From NCBI RefSeq assembly GCF_964656455.1, contig NC_135719.1:7047163-7111162 (forward strand): a DNA stretch of 64,000 nt, read 5' to 3'. The translations under genes were made by a program, and so were the position numbers. Below the pieces are notes generated by a model. It had not been told where the DNA came from. It worked only from the letters and a program-made list of their open reading frames with translations, and did not search any database. Positions 31,741-43,777 of the stretch are shown piece after piece (position 1 is the stretch's first letter; every line of letters begins with the position of its first letter). The DNA comes from Halichoerus grypus. Lineage: Eukaryota > Chordata > Mammalia > Carnivora > Phocidae.

Positions 31741-33289
31741 TTCTTAAGTTTTCTTGACTTTACCTTTCTCATCTGTAAGAGGAAGGTGATCCTCTTTCTC
31801 AGGTAATGTGATCATGTATGTGAGAATACTTCGCACTGCGCATGCCTTGTTGTAAACACTAAGCTAATGTTGCCCCACCCAACATATTTAGGCTCCTGAA
31901 TTCTCCCGAACCCACCTGTACCATCTTTAGCTTTTGCAGCTCCCATTCTCACCTTTTCCAGGTGATACCTTGTGGCAACCAAACGTTTCTGACCTATTTG
32001 GAAAGGGACACGGGGAATTGGAGATTAATGGATTCCAGCAGCCGATTTCGAAATGGGTGGGTGGCAGGTCAGTCCCATAACCACATCCAGCTCGTTGGGC
32101 ATGCCAGCCCTGTCCCACCCCGGGCCAGGCAATCCAGAGCCATCGTTAGGTGCCGGCCGGTGGAGCACTAACAACAGAATGGACTCGCGGACCCGTTTAT
32201 TACCCCAGCAGGGGGAAAAGCACAGCGAAAAGGTCAGCGACCTAATTATTAAGAGCTCACAGATCACTAAGCTGCAAGCACACACAGCAAGGTAAAGGCT
32301 GTTTGCCTAAAATCTGAGGGCAGCCTCCGTCCCCCCTTCTCTGCTGTATTTCCTGGAAGCCTGGATGATAGCCAAGTACCTGCAGGCATCAGTCGCCTCC
32401 CACCTACCTTGGAGTGTCAGTGCCGAGGCCCAGGGGAAGGGAAGAGGGGAGTTGCTCTTCTTGCATCCAGGAGAGGTATCCAGAACAGACAGGCTCAGGG
32501 AGAGGCCCCGGCAGCTGAAGCAGTGCTGCAGCTGAGGGCCTGGCAGTGGGGGCGCCCTATGAGCTGGGTTGTAGATGGCCAGGAAGGGCATTACTAGTCC
32601 AGAGCAAGGAATAGGTCCGTGTGCATGTACACACACACACACACACACGCACACGCTAGCTACCCTGCCCCAAGTCCTCCTCAAATGGGCCAGAGGAGCC
32701 AGCAGCAGGTTTTGTTGAGAAGATTTGCAAGTACAGACACACCATTAATTGCTGAAGAATCAGATGCCCAGGCACCGAGTAGCTTTTGGGTGGCTGAAGA
32801 AGGGACTGAGGTGGGCGGAGAGAACCCCTGCTCGGGTTCTCCTTTGGCCCAGCAGGGGGAAAATGGCCCTAATACAGTCCATGGACCATGGAGTAGACTG
32901 GTCTACTGATAGACAAAACTGGGAACATCCTGGGACTACAGGGTTTGGGAGGACACCTCCAGGTCAGGAAGCCTTGGGATAGACAGGGCTGAGAAGAGAG
33001 AGGGCCCCCACCACCACCACTAAGAAGCAGGGTGGGGCTGGAGAGGGGTAAGGCGGGGCTTCAGGATCCAGGTGGGGTTGGATCTTATGCATGAGTACCA
33101 CAAGGTGGCAGAATTTGCTTGACAACCACTTTGTCCCTTGCAATCTCACAGCGCCTGGCCTCAGGCCACCGCCTTGCAGAGAGGCTCCTTGCCCAGGATC
33201 TGCAGAACCCCCAGTGCCATGTCCCCTGGGGCCAAGGGGTAGCCTGAAGCCAACGTGCCACCGGCCAACACAGATGCGTGTTCACATCC
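31741..33289. other. Intergenic DNA with a CA microsatellite
   Basis: No exon recognised. An (AC)n run is at 32628-32656. The rest is unique-looking. Confidence 0.4.
32628..32656 (+). repeat. (AC)n microsatellite
   Basis: About 14 AC units with one CG interruption near the 3' end. Confidence 0.9.
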
Positions 33290-33430
33290 GCTGCCTCACT
33301 TGATTCTCCTGTCAGCCCTACATGGCAGCTTTTATTCTCCCCACGTTTTGGTCAGCAGCTTGGGGTGGTGAAGGGATGAATGCCTCATAGCTAATGTGTG
33401 GTGGAGCCAAGATTGAACTCTAAAGCCACC
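33290..33430 (-). repeat. MIR element
   Basis: Antisense MIR-like order: 'cacttgattctcctgtcagc', 'cagcttttattctccccacg', 'gtggtggagccaagattgaa'. Diverged. Confidence 0.5.
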
Positions 33431-33464
33431 CGCTGCCCAATGCTGCCTAGACAGTTGTCTTTGT

Positions 33465-34540
33465 ATCATCGAGTTCCCGCACCTGTCACCAAGGGCCAGT
33501 CTGCTGCAGGCCCACGGATCCCTGGAAAGGCCTGAATGGGTGCAGTTTGGGAGCATATGAAGAGGATTTGGAGTTGAGAACAATGAGACTGAAGAGGTTG
33601 AAGCCCTGAACTTGGAGAATGACAAGAGTCGTGGTCCTCAACTGTGCATGTTACTTCTACAAGGGAAGTTGGTCAGTCTCCTTTGGATTAAAGGCAGTAA
33701 GCTTTGCATGCAGCAGGGGAGATTTTGGGAGACTACAACATGAGACGAATTCCTTGACATTTAGGTTTATTAAACATCAAAGTGAATTCCTGAAACATTC
33801 CAGTGACCATTCAGCAAATATTTGTGGAGGAGGTGGTTTGACTGCCAAGCTCTGGGGATAAAATGTTGATCAAAATACTCCTGGCCAAAGTCCTCTCAAT
33901 GGTTTAGGGCTGAGGGTGGGGGCAGGAAACAGACCCATCAACCAGCAAAGGGGAGGGGGCCATGGGAACACTAGTGCTATGCACCCGGCCTGGTCTGGGG
34001 CTCAGGGAAGGCCTCCCGGACACACATGGCCAAGCCGAGGCCTGAAGAGCAAGGAGAAGTGAGCTGGGGCAGTGGAAGGAGTAGGGAGCCTATGCCCACA
34101 GAGGCCTGAAAGAAGTCCTGTGAGGCTGGAGTGCAGTACGTGTGGGAATTATTTTACAATATCTTGAAGATGCTTAAGAGTTGTGTTATCTGAAGGATGA
34201 CTTCCATCCTTCCATCCTGCCAACCAAGAGAATGGGTTCCATGATCTCTTATTACAGTGAAGCCCCATCTTCCCAGGGGCTGGATTCTAAAGCCAGTGCA
34301 CAAAATCATGTACAAAGTGACTACTGAACTATCCTTTAGAAAGACTTTGCTGGTGTTTCCTCCCGTGATGGAACCAATCATGGTTTATTTGGTTGAGCAC
34401 AGGATTAACCGGTGGCTTGGGTTTAGGGGCTAGGTCATATAAAATACTAGGACTCCCGTACCTGTCACCAAGGGGAAATTGCAGGTGTATGTACCCCGAG
34501 GAAAAGCCCAGATTGGGGCAGTTTGGAAGAACACATTCAG
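33465..34540 (+). repeat. Two diverged direct copies of an unnamed sequence
   Basis: About 33472-33560 and 34453-34540 share ACCTGTCACCAAGGG near their start and GCAGTTTGG near their end at similar spacing, in the same orientation about 1 kb apart. This may be a local duplication or two members of an old repeat. Confidence 0.35.
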
Positions 34541-35400
34541 ACCCACATTCAGTCATCACGAGATGCTCACACAAAGATAGGCGTTCAGGATCCAAGATGG
34601 AGTTGCCTTACCCATCTCAGGCTCACTCCAGAGCAGGAGCCCGTGGGAGCAGGAGGCTCATTTACAGTGAGTGGAAATGCCCGTACTGTTTACACATTAT
34701 TAGTCTCACCTTTAAAAATCCCTGAACAGTAGTTTGAATTCTTAAGAGTCAAAGGTTTATATGATGTGATTCTATGGTATTTATCTGGTTCCCAGTTGTT
34801 TCTGTCGCTCCCCGCACACTCTTATCTGCAGTGGCTAATTATCAGGCGATGAAGCGTATGTTTTAACTCACATACCCCAAAGAGACTTGGCCATAAGGGT
34901 GACAAATTGGCACTTTTTTTTTTTTTTTTTTTAAGGAGAGAGATTTGGGTTTTGGAAAAGTTCTTAAGCCAGAGATGGGAGTGATTAAGTTGGGTAATTC
35001 TAGCCTCACCCAGTAAGAACATGGGGTGATTGTAGCAATGATTGTAGATTTTATGTATGGCACACAAACTGGCTGAAAGCAGGTCCAAAAACTTCCCTGA
35101 GCTGCAGCTGCATCAATAAAATAAGAATTTAACTTTTTAAAAGGTGAATGCTTAGGAGCAGGGGACACTCATTTGGATGGAAAATTATTTTCCTAAAAAA
35201 AAAAAAATGTTTCTTGTAGTCCCACCTCATACACATCCTTCTCCGGACACCCTCCTCCTAGCCATTTTGTGTGCATAGATGACAATGACAAGTTTTGTAT
35301 ACGTCTCTGTCCCCGACAAAGACACATGGCCACATTCTCTACCACGTCCGTAAAGAATGTTTCTGTACACTTCCTTTCTCCTATCCCCACTTCTCACCAG
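34541..35400. other. Intergenic DNA, no gene recognised
   Basis: Holds a T-run (34914-34932) and an A-run (35197-35208). Nothing else recognised. Confidence 0.4.
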
Positions 35401-35407
35401 TCTCTCA

Positions 35408-35770
35408 CACAGCCACACACACACACACCCTTGAACATCACGTCACACAGCTTTGAGCATTCACAGCACACACACACCTCCTTGAACATTCCCAGCACAC
35501 ACACACACCCCCCAAGAGCTTTAAATATTCTCATCACACATACACGTACCCTTGAACGCTCACATCACACACAAACCTTTGGATGCTGGCTCCTATCACA
35601 CATTTATACACATCCTCGAAATCCATCTGATCCACACACACCCTTGAGCAGTCACACTAAAAGATGCACATGCACATTCTATACACACGCACCTTTGAAA
35701 CTGATAATGCACATGCGTGCTCTTGAGCATTCACATCACACACAGACTTGAATATTCACCTCACATGCTG
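35408..35770 (+). repeat. Degenerate CA-rich minisatellite
   Basis: About eleven diverged copies of a 26-40 bp unit of the form CCTTGAACATTCACATCACA followed by CACACAC. Examples start near 35429, 35450, 35480, 35510, 35550 and 35720. An open frame of 160 codons across it is a by-product of the repeat. Confidence 0.75.
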
Positions 35771-37469
35771 TTCGGGTCATTTGCCTGTTGCTCTCAGAGC
35801 CGTTCCTCACCCTTCGCCCGCTGTGCTCTAGAGCGTGTGTGTGCGCATGCGTTTGCACGCACACATCGAGGCGGGTGCTGACCTCTGAAAATTGCATTTT
35901 CCAAGCTTCCTTGCCATTGGGTTCCAGTTGGGTTTGGCCAGGAAGAGGTACTGGTTAGAGATGGGAGGGTGGAGGAAGGGCCACGTGTTTCTCCTCATTC
36001 TTTGCCTAGGTGGCAGTATCCCCTCTGTGATCCCAAGTCCCACCAGCAGCCTTCTCGATTCCAATTCCTGCAGGACAGTCAAGACTCCTGGCAGCACCAC
36101 CTCTTTCCTCGGTCCCTCCATTCCGGAGGTGGTGGTGGCCTCTACTCTTGCTCATCTCTGGATTGTTTGACCATCCCGTTCTTGTTCAGTCTTTCCAAAC
36201 ACCTGTGTAAATAGTTCCCTGGATTAAATTCCCTCTTCCTACCTACCTGGCTTGGGTGACTTTTCCCCTAATTGGACCCGACTTGCTGTTCTGCTGACAC
36301 TCACACTTAAGGATATTCTCTTCCCTGACCGACAGGTTGTCTTCCAACTGCGCTCAGATCTTTGTTGGGTCAAATCCTGGCACGGAGTAGGTGTTGGATA
36401 TTTGTTGAATAAATGAGTACGGTGGGCCCTCCTCCCTGTTCCGGGATATTTTTGGGTCGGAGCTTGTGGTATTCTTGAACTACGTGGCTCAAGGGCATCT
36501 TCAGCCCTCTCTGGCTGGGTAGCAAATGACAGCAGTGAGCCCAGCCTCATGGGATCCAGGTCATTCCCAGCCAGAGCCCATTTGGAGAGTGGAGTGTGAA
36601 CAGCCCTTGACTGAGTCATGGAAACTTTCCTGGAGCCTAATGTGTAACCAGGTTTTGCATCAGTAGGCTAGATATCGTTTCAGAAACACAGAGACTCTCA
36701 GTGCCCGAGGTGAATAGGAGAGAATGGAGATCTCTCTTTCCCTAATGGTTTGGGAGCACCTGTGCTCTGTGCACTGGCCCCCCAATCTAAATTCTTAGTT
36801 CAGAAACTGGCTGGGGCAAGCTGTTCTTTGTTTCGGCATTCTTGCCTGTGGAATCGTAAGCAACTGTTACCCATCACTTATTCCTGTCTGCAGAATGTCT
36901 AAGGAACTGTCTGATCTGGAACAAGTCATATGCCCCACCCCGGGGCGAACCTCAGCTTTCTCATCTGCGATGTTAGGAGGCTGGATTCCCAATGCTGATG
37001 GGGGCTGTCATGGGCCGGTGATGAGGTGCTGGTGATCAGGGTGGGTCCCAGGCAGTACCTGTGTTGTCCACAGGGAGGCTCTACACACAAATGCATACAC
37101 AGCCCCAGACCCTCCAGGCCAAAAGCTGTGCTGCCCGCAGCTTCAGAAAGCCCAAGGTGCCCTTCCGCAGAGCCTCCCTGCATGCCTGCGCCTCTGAGTG
37201 GCCAACTGCCTGTTGCACACTGAGTTAAGGCACCGAAGGCCAATGCAAACATGCAATGATAATGGTGGGGCAGAAGTCACCAACTAAGGCATTCACACGT
37301 TAGCGTGAGCTCATAAGGATTAGGCAGAATTATGAAGAGCTTGTGGGAACTCAGGGGAGGTAAAATTTGAAAGGGAACACAGAGCCAGGGAAAAAAAGCA
37401 TAATGCCAACATTCAAACATTTTCACAGGGATTTGATTCATTTTAACATATTTTTACTTTGAGCAGACG
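35771..37469. other. Intergenic DNA, no gene recognised
   Basis: Unique-looking, with a MIR/L2-type 3' motif near 36376-36418 ('ctggcacggagtaggtgttg', then 'tttgttgaataaatgagta'). No exon seen. Confidence 0.4.
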
Positions 37470-37640
37470 GTTATGCTGCATCCTCCGTTGTCCAGTGTCC
37501 TACATGTATGTGAACTTTACAACATGCCTGAGGAAGGCAGGGCCATATCAGTATTCCTGGTGGACAGACAAGGGGAGCCAAGAGCTGGGGAAGTAAAGTG
37601 GCCGAGCTGGGACTTAAATCCAAGTCCTCGTCAGCCAGGA
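37470..37640 (-). repeat. MIR-like fragment
   Basis: 'aactttacaacatgcctgag', 'gtggccgagctgggacttaa' and 'atccaagtcctcgt' follow the antisense MIR order. Diverged. Confidence 0.4.
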
Positions 37641-38606
37641 GGGACACCCCTGGGTATTGGGCACAGTCAACAGGGTGGTCACCTGCCTCAGGGTGGCCTC
37701 AAGTGATCCTATCTGGCCAGCAGCAGCTCCTGACATGCCACAAGGAGGTGGTGCTGGCCAGATTCTCACATAGCAGTGGGCAGAGCAGGGAATTCCTTTA
37801 CAGTTAGGGTAATGAGGCCCAGAGAAGGGGTCTCTTGTCTTAGGTCTCACGCAGAGCCAGAGGCAAAGGGGAGAGACCCAGGGAGTCCTGATTCCCAGCC
37901 TGGGGCTTTTGTCTAGACACCATGTGGAGTCTGCCTGGCCTCAGCATGACATCCAGTTCCTTCTGGAAGGCTCTGAGAACCTGAGGTCCTCCCCTCTTGT
38001 CCTCAAATTCCAGGCTCTGAGGAGCCAGCAGGGCCATGGTGAATCTTTCCCCAGCCCCCTGGCAGGGCTCCTTGGCCTTTATGACCCCCTCCCAGGAGAG
38101 CAGGGATTACCCAGCACACCAGGGCCTGTGGAGGTAGAGAGAGCCAGGCTCTATGCTCTGCACAGCTTTCCCTGGGATTACAAGATAATGCATATGAAGG
38201 AACATTAGCTCATCCAAGTTTATGGGTTTTGTGGAAATCAAATTGCAGTAATCTCTCTGGCCATCTGGTCTTGGCGCCGCTGGCCAGAATCTCCCAGAAA
38301 CCTTCCCAGGTCCCCATGCAGGTCCGGACGACATTGTCATGCCCAGGGCCCAGGATTGTCCAAGGGGTCTGGATGGGTTTCTGCACCCAGTACCTGAGTG
38401 AGGAAGGCAGGACGGGGCAGCTGTAGCCCCAGCGGGAATGTGGATACCCATTCATTACCAAGAACACCGCATATGGATGGTCCACCTGTTGGTGTAATGA
38501 AAACTCCACCTTGCATTTTAGAAGGCATCCTTAGGCACATTTCTGGGGTTGGGGTGGGGGGAGAGGAATTTTTCCCAATTAGATGCAAACATTTCTTGTC
38601 CTCCTT
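37641..38606. other. Intergenic DNA, no gene recognised
   Basis: Several overlapping 80-130 codon frames on both strands but no domain or splice evidence. Confidence 0.4.
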
Positions 38607-38839
38607 AAGAAGTGCGGCCCTAGGGGCGACTGGGTGGCTCAGTCGTGAAACGTCTGCTCTTGGCTCGGGTCATGATCCCAGAGTCCTGGGATCGAGCCCG
38701 GCGTCGGGCTTCCTGCTCCGTGGGAAGCCTGCTTCTCCCTCTCCCACTCCCCCTGCTTGTGTTCCCTCTCTCGCTCTCTCTCTCTGTCAAATAAATAAAT
38801 AAAATCTTAAAAAAAAAAAAAAAAAAAGAAGTGCAGCCC
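38607..38839 (+). repeat. CAN-SINE with 14-bp target-site duplication
   Basis: Plus-oriented CAN-SINE about 38621-38825 with a pure A-tail. Flanks AAGAAGTGCGGCCC and AAGAAGTGCAGCCC differ at one base. Confidence 0.93.
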
Positions 38840-39033
38840 GAGTAATGGAGTGTGCTTCTGAAGGCCTGGGCCTTCCCTGCCTGTGAGGAATGGAAGCCAG
38901 ATTTTCTATAGCTAGTAACTTAGGCTCTCTGCTTTCATGGCTGACAGAGAGCCCATAGCCCACTGAAGCTTTTGAGGGAGGAAGAAGTGAAGAAGGGCAG
39001 TGTCATATAGAGGTGAGGCATATGGACTCTGGC

Positions 39034-39261
39034 TCTAAATGGTCAAGTTTTTTGTTTTCATTTTTTTGGGGTTTTTTTTGGAGAGGGAGGGTGGGAGAAG
39101 GGAGAGGGAGAGGGACAGAGAATCTTAAGCAGACTCCACACCCAGCATGGAGCCTGACACGGGGCTCTGTCTCACCACCCTGAGATCATGACCTGAGCTG
39201 AAATCAAGAGTCAGATGCTTATCTGACTGAGCCACCCAGGCGCCCCTAAACGGTGAAGTTT
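39034..39261 (-). repeat. CAN-SINE, older subfamily
   Basis: Antisense CAN-SINE about 39051-39245 whose body differs from the young copies ('cttaagcagactccacaccc', 'gaaatcaagagtcagatgct'). Flanks CTAAATGGTCAAGTTT and CTAAACGGTGAAGTTT match except for two bases. Confidence 0.88.
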
Positions 39262-39400
39262 GAGCTCAGCTCTGTCACTTAATAGCTGAGTGGCCAATAG
39301 CTAGGTGGCCTTGGGCAAGTCATTTGACTTCTCTGCACCTCAGTTCCTTACCTGCAAAATGGGAATATAAGTAGGACATACTTGTGGGAATATTTAGTCA
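39262..39400 (+). repeat. MIR element
   Basis: Clear MIR core GGCCTTGGGCAAGTCATTTG (39307-39326), then 'ctctgcacctcagttcctta' and 'cctgcaaaatgggaatataa'. Confidence 0.8.
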
Positions 39401-40509
39401 TTCCCACCAGTGTGCAGGCGAACAGGTGTTTGGAGGTGGTGGGCAGTGGGGTGGGAGTGCTGTTTTGTAGTTCCTGCCAATCTCCATGGTGTAAACATTC
39501 CCACTGTGGCCAGTTTTGAGCCACCACTGTCGTGTCACTAAATGAGGAATTGGGAAGAGGTGCCCACATTTGGCTCTCAAGAGTTGGCGGGAGCTCCGGC
39601 CCAGTACCACTGGTATGATAAGGCTGCTTAATAAATATTACAAATTTTCATACTGGCTGGTAAATAGGCATTGCCTCATGAGTCCTCCTCTGAATCCGTT
39701 AGCCCTGGCCCCTTCCATCATGCTCCTCCCAGACCTCCCACGGGCCCATTAACCCTGTCCCCCTGATTTGGCCAATATTCATTCTGAAGGGTCAAGACTG
39801 GGCCTGACCAGTAGGCAAATCACTCGAATATCACAAGCCTGCAACCGAGAGGTGCCAGGCCAGTAGGCCCTGTGACCCTGGCTTGTGGACGTGATGCCCG
39901 GGCCCACCACTGTCAGCTTCCTGCCCACAGTGCCCCCCCAGCACAGCCACGAGACAAAGACCGAGCTCTGTATCTGGAGGCTGAACTGGGAAACGGAGTG
40001 CACATTACTGTTAAAATAGAGTTTGCACATGATTTGCTTAAATGATTAAAAAATGTAATCAATATGAACTGCTTCACCAGGTTGGAATGCAAATACTGTC
40101 ACATTTCTTTAATTTCTCCAGTTAATTGCTTGAGCAGTCTTTATTATTCAGAAGTTCAGGATCTCTCTTTGGAGGCTTCCTGCCCCCGTTGAATTGTTGG
40201 CTCAGTATGAAGGAAGGAGACCTACTTCCAAATGCCAGGCAGAAAACAACCAGAGTTTGATTAGTCCGATAGCTGGTGGTCTGTGTGGGCGGTTGCTGTG
40301 GTCCCCTCATCTGGGCTCCCATCCTGACCCATGTGCTAAAGTGGTTGGATCTGGACCCAGGCAGGTAGCAGAAATGAGTGGGATGGGTTGGGGGTGAGCA
40401 ATAGAGAGTGGTGGGGTCTGTGGTGAAGTGGCATGTGCACTCCCTCAGCCAACTGTGGCCAAATGTGGGCTCTGTGTTGCCAGATTGTCTCATGCTTTCA
40501 AAAGAAATG
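39401..40509. other. Intergenic DNA, no gene recognised
   Basis: Nothing identified. Confidence 0.4.
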
Positions 40510-40896
40510 AGATATATGTGGGGTTTTGTTTTTGAGACATAATTTATGTACAATAAAATGCACAATTTTTTATGATGAATGCTGTGGTTTTAAATTTAAA
40601 TTAAATTTAATTTTTTTCATCATGAATAGTGTACTCTTTTATCCCCATCCCCTATTACAGCCATCCCCCCCACCCAACTCCCCTCTGGTAACCAGCAGTT
40701 TGTTCTCTAGTAAGAGTCTGTTTCTTGGTTTGTCACTGTCTCTCTTTTTTTCTTTGCTCATAAATTCCACATATGAGTGAAATCATAAGGTATTTGTCTT
40801 TTTCTGAGTGACTTATTTTGCATAGCATTATACTCTCTAGCTCCATCCATGTCACAAATGGCAAAATTTCATTCCTCTTTATGGCTGAATAATTTC

Positions 40897-40904
<8 letters not shown>

Positions 40905-40932
<28 letters not shown>
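40905..40932 (+). repeat. (TA)n microsatellite
   Basis: About 14 TA units inside an L1M fossil, preceded by TGTGTG. Confidence 0.9.
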
Positions 40933-40938
<6 letters not shown>

Positions 40939-42012
40939 CACCACATCTTCCTTACCCATTCATCAATTGATGGACACTTGGGCTGCTTCCTTAGTTTGGC
41001 TATTGTAAATAATGTTGCAATAAACATAGGGGTGCATGTATCTCTTTGAATTAGTGTTTTTGTATTTTTTGGGTAAATACCCAGTAGCTTGATTCCTGGA
41101 TCATAGGGTAGTTCTATTTTTAATCTTTTGAGGACCCTCCATACTGTCTTGCACAGTGGCTGCACGGATTTGCATTCCCAGCAACAGTCCCCTTTCTCCA
41201 CATCCTTGCCAACACTTGTTATTTCTTGTTTTTTTTTTTAATTCTAGCCATTCTGACAGGTGTGAGGTGATCTCTCATTGTGGTTTTGATTTGCATTTCC
41301 CTGATGATGAGTGATGTTGAGCATCTTTTCATGTGTATGTTGGCCATCTGGTTGTTTTCTTTGGAGAAATGTCTGCTCACGTCCTCTGCCCAGTTTTTAA
41401 TTGGATTATTTGTGGGGTTTTTTTTGATGTTGAGTTACAGGTCTCACCTTGAGGTCTTTAATCCATTTTGAATTTATTTTTGCGTATGGTGTAAGAAAGT
41501 GGTCCAGTTTCATTCTTTTTCATGTGGCTGTACGGTTTTCCCAACACCATTTGTTGAAGAGACTATCTTTTTCCCTAAAATGCACACATTTTAATGAATT
41601 CTTACATATGTATACATTTTACGTATGTAACCACCATCCATATCAAGATAGGGAACATTTTCACCTCTCAGAAAGTTTCCTTGTGCTCCTTTCCACTAGC
41701 AGCTGCCTATTTCCCACCAAAGGTGACCACTGACTTCTATATCCATGAAGTAGTTTTGTCTGATCTTGAACTTCCTATGAATGAAATTTTACAGTATGAA
41801 TTCTTTTGTGTCAGGCCTCTCAGTATAATACTTCTGAGATTGTCCATCTTGCACATTATCAGTAGTTCATTCCGTTTATTGCTGGGTAGTACCAAATACC
41901 ATATTTTATTTATTTATGCTCTTATTGAGGGATATTCGGATTATTTTTACTTCTTGGCTATTGTGAATACAGCTGTTTATGAACCTTCATGTGTAAGTCT
42001 TTTTTCTGGATG

Positions 42013-42066
42013 TATGTTTCATATATATATGAATATGTACATGACTATATATATATATGAAACATA
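42013..42066. repeat. AT-rich palindrome with 18-bp perfect arms
   Basis: Left arm TATGTTTCATATATATAT (42013-42030) and right arm ATATATATATGAAACATA (42049-42066) are exact reverse complements across an 18-nt spacer. Could extrude as a hairpin or cruciform. Confidence 0.85.
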
Positions 42067-42584
42067 GGAGAGGTATTGCTAGGACGTAAAATAGGTCACG
42101 AAGCTTTATTAGAAATGGACAGTTTTCCATAAAGGTTATGTCAATTTACATTCTCACCAGCAATGTATGAGATTTCTAGGGGCTCCACGTCCTCACCAGC
42201 ACTTTTGGCTGTTCCTGCAGGTGCACAGTGGTACCTCATTATGGTTTTGATTTGCATTTTCATGATGAATAATGATATTGAGCGCCTTTACATATATCTG
42301 TTGGCCATTCAATGTTTTCTTTTGTGAAGTTCCTTTTCAATTCCTTTTCCTCTTTTTAAATTGGGGTGACTTATTACTATTTTATATATTGTATATATAT
42401 GTATGATGTATATTATATATATAAAATATGTATTATATATTATATATATTTGTTCTCTATTCTTTATATATTCTAAATACAAATCCTTTGTCAGATATAT
42501 GTGCTGTGAATATTTTCTCCCAGTCTGTGGCTTGCCTTTTTACATTTTTGGTGGTGCTATTACTTTGTTCCTTAAATGTTTGGT

Positions 42585-42822
42585 AGAATCTATCAGTGAA
42601 GGCGCGTCTGGATGGCTCAGCTTGTTAAGCATCTGCCTTTGACTCAGGTCATGATCTCAGGGTCATGGGACCCAGCCCTGCATCAAGCCCCGACATTGGT
42701 CTCTCGGCTCAGTGGGGAGTCTGCTTCTTTCTCTCCCTCTGCCCCTCTCTCCGCTTGTGCTCTCTCTCTCTCTCTCAAATAAATAAATAAAATAATAAAA
42801 AAAAAGGAATCTATTGGTGAAG
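42585..42822 (+). repeat. CAN-SINE inserted in L1M
   Basis: Plus-oriented CAN-SINE about 42601-42806 with GGCGCGTCTGGATGGCTCAG head and AAATAAATAAATAAAATAAT tail. Flanks GAATCTATCAGTGAA and GAATCTATTGGTGAA form an imperfect target-site duplication. Confidence 0.9.
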
Positions 42823-43661
42823 ACATCTGGGTCTGAAGTTTAATCTGTATAAGGTTTTTAACTACAAATTCAGCTAACAAAGATGGGATTTTCTCTTTCT
42901 TCTTGTATGAGTTTCATAAGGTGGTGTTTTTCACAGGATATTTTTCACTTCTTCTAAGTTATCAAATTTATTAACATAAAGTTCTTCATAATATCCCCCT
43001 ATTATCTTTTCAATATCTGTAGGATCTGTCATAATACTCTCCTTTTTATTCCGTATATTAATATTGTGTTTTATCTCCTTTTGCCTTGATAATTCTAACT
43101 AGACATTAGCCAATTTTATTAATTTTAAATAACAACAAATTTTTGCTTTGTTGGACTTCTCTGTTAATTTTCTTTTTTCGATTTCATTGATTCTCTGCTC
43201 TTTTATTTTCTTTCTCTTACTTTGAGTTAAATATATTTTTTTAGCTTCTTGTGGTAGAATCATTGGCCATTACTTTTTACATCTTTATTCTTTCCTAATA
43301 GATGCCTTTAAAGCTATACATCTTCCTCTAAGCATTGCTTTAGCTGCATCCCACAGATTTTAGTATGCTGTTTTTTCAGTTCAAAATATTTTCTCATTTC
43401 CTTGAAATTTCTTCTTTGATACTTGAAGTTGTTTTTGTTGTTATGAAAAGTGTTACCTAATTCCTACATATTTAGAGATTTTTAGGTTTTGCTTTGTTAA
43501 TGGTTTCTATTTTAATCCACTGTGGTCAGAGAACAGATATTGTATGATTTTAACCCTTTGAGATTTATAAAGACTTGATTTATGTCCCAGCATATGGATT
43601 ATTTTTGTGACTGTTCCATGTGAATTTAACAAAAGTTATATTCTGTAGTGTTGAATCTTGT

Positions 43662-43777
43662 TTTTTTAAAAAATATTTATTTATTTAAGTAATCTCTAGA
43701 CCCAATGTGGGGCTTGAACTCCTGACCCCAAGATCAAGAGTTGCATGGTCTACTGCCTGAGCAACCCAGGCACCCCT
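43662..43777 (-). repeat. Older tRNA-derived SINE (short CAN-SINE relative)
   Basis: Antisense: 'aaatatttatttatttaagt', 'atctctagacccaatgtggg', 'gcttgaactcctgaccccaa', 'gagttgcatggtctactgcc' and the CAACCCAGGCACCCC head. Lacks the long purine-rich body of the young copies. Box B (GGTTCGAACC-like) is visible on the minus strand. Confidence 0.75.

Noticed and set aside
32628..32656. CRISPR-like or other short regular repeats
   Set aside because: All short periodic arrays here are eukaryotic microsatellites or a minisatellite without spacers of CRISPR type.
35269..35751. 160-codon frame rich in His and Thr
   Set aside because: It is a translation of the CA-rich minisatellite.
38398..38802. 134-codon plus-strand frame
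   Set aside because: Its second half reads through a CAN-SINE; the rest has no domain.
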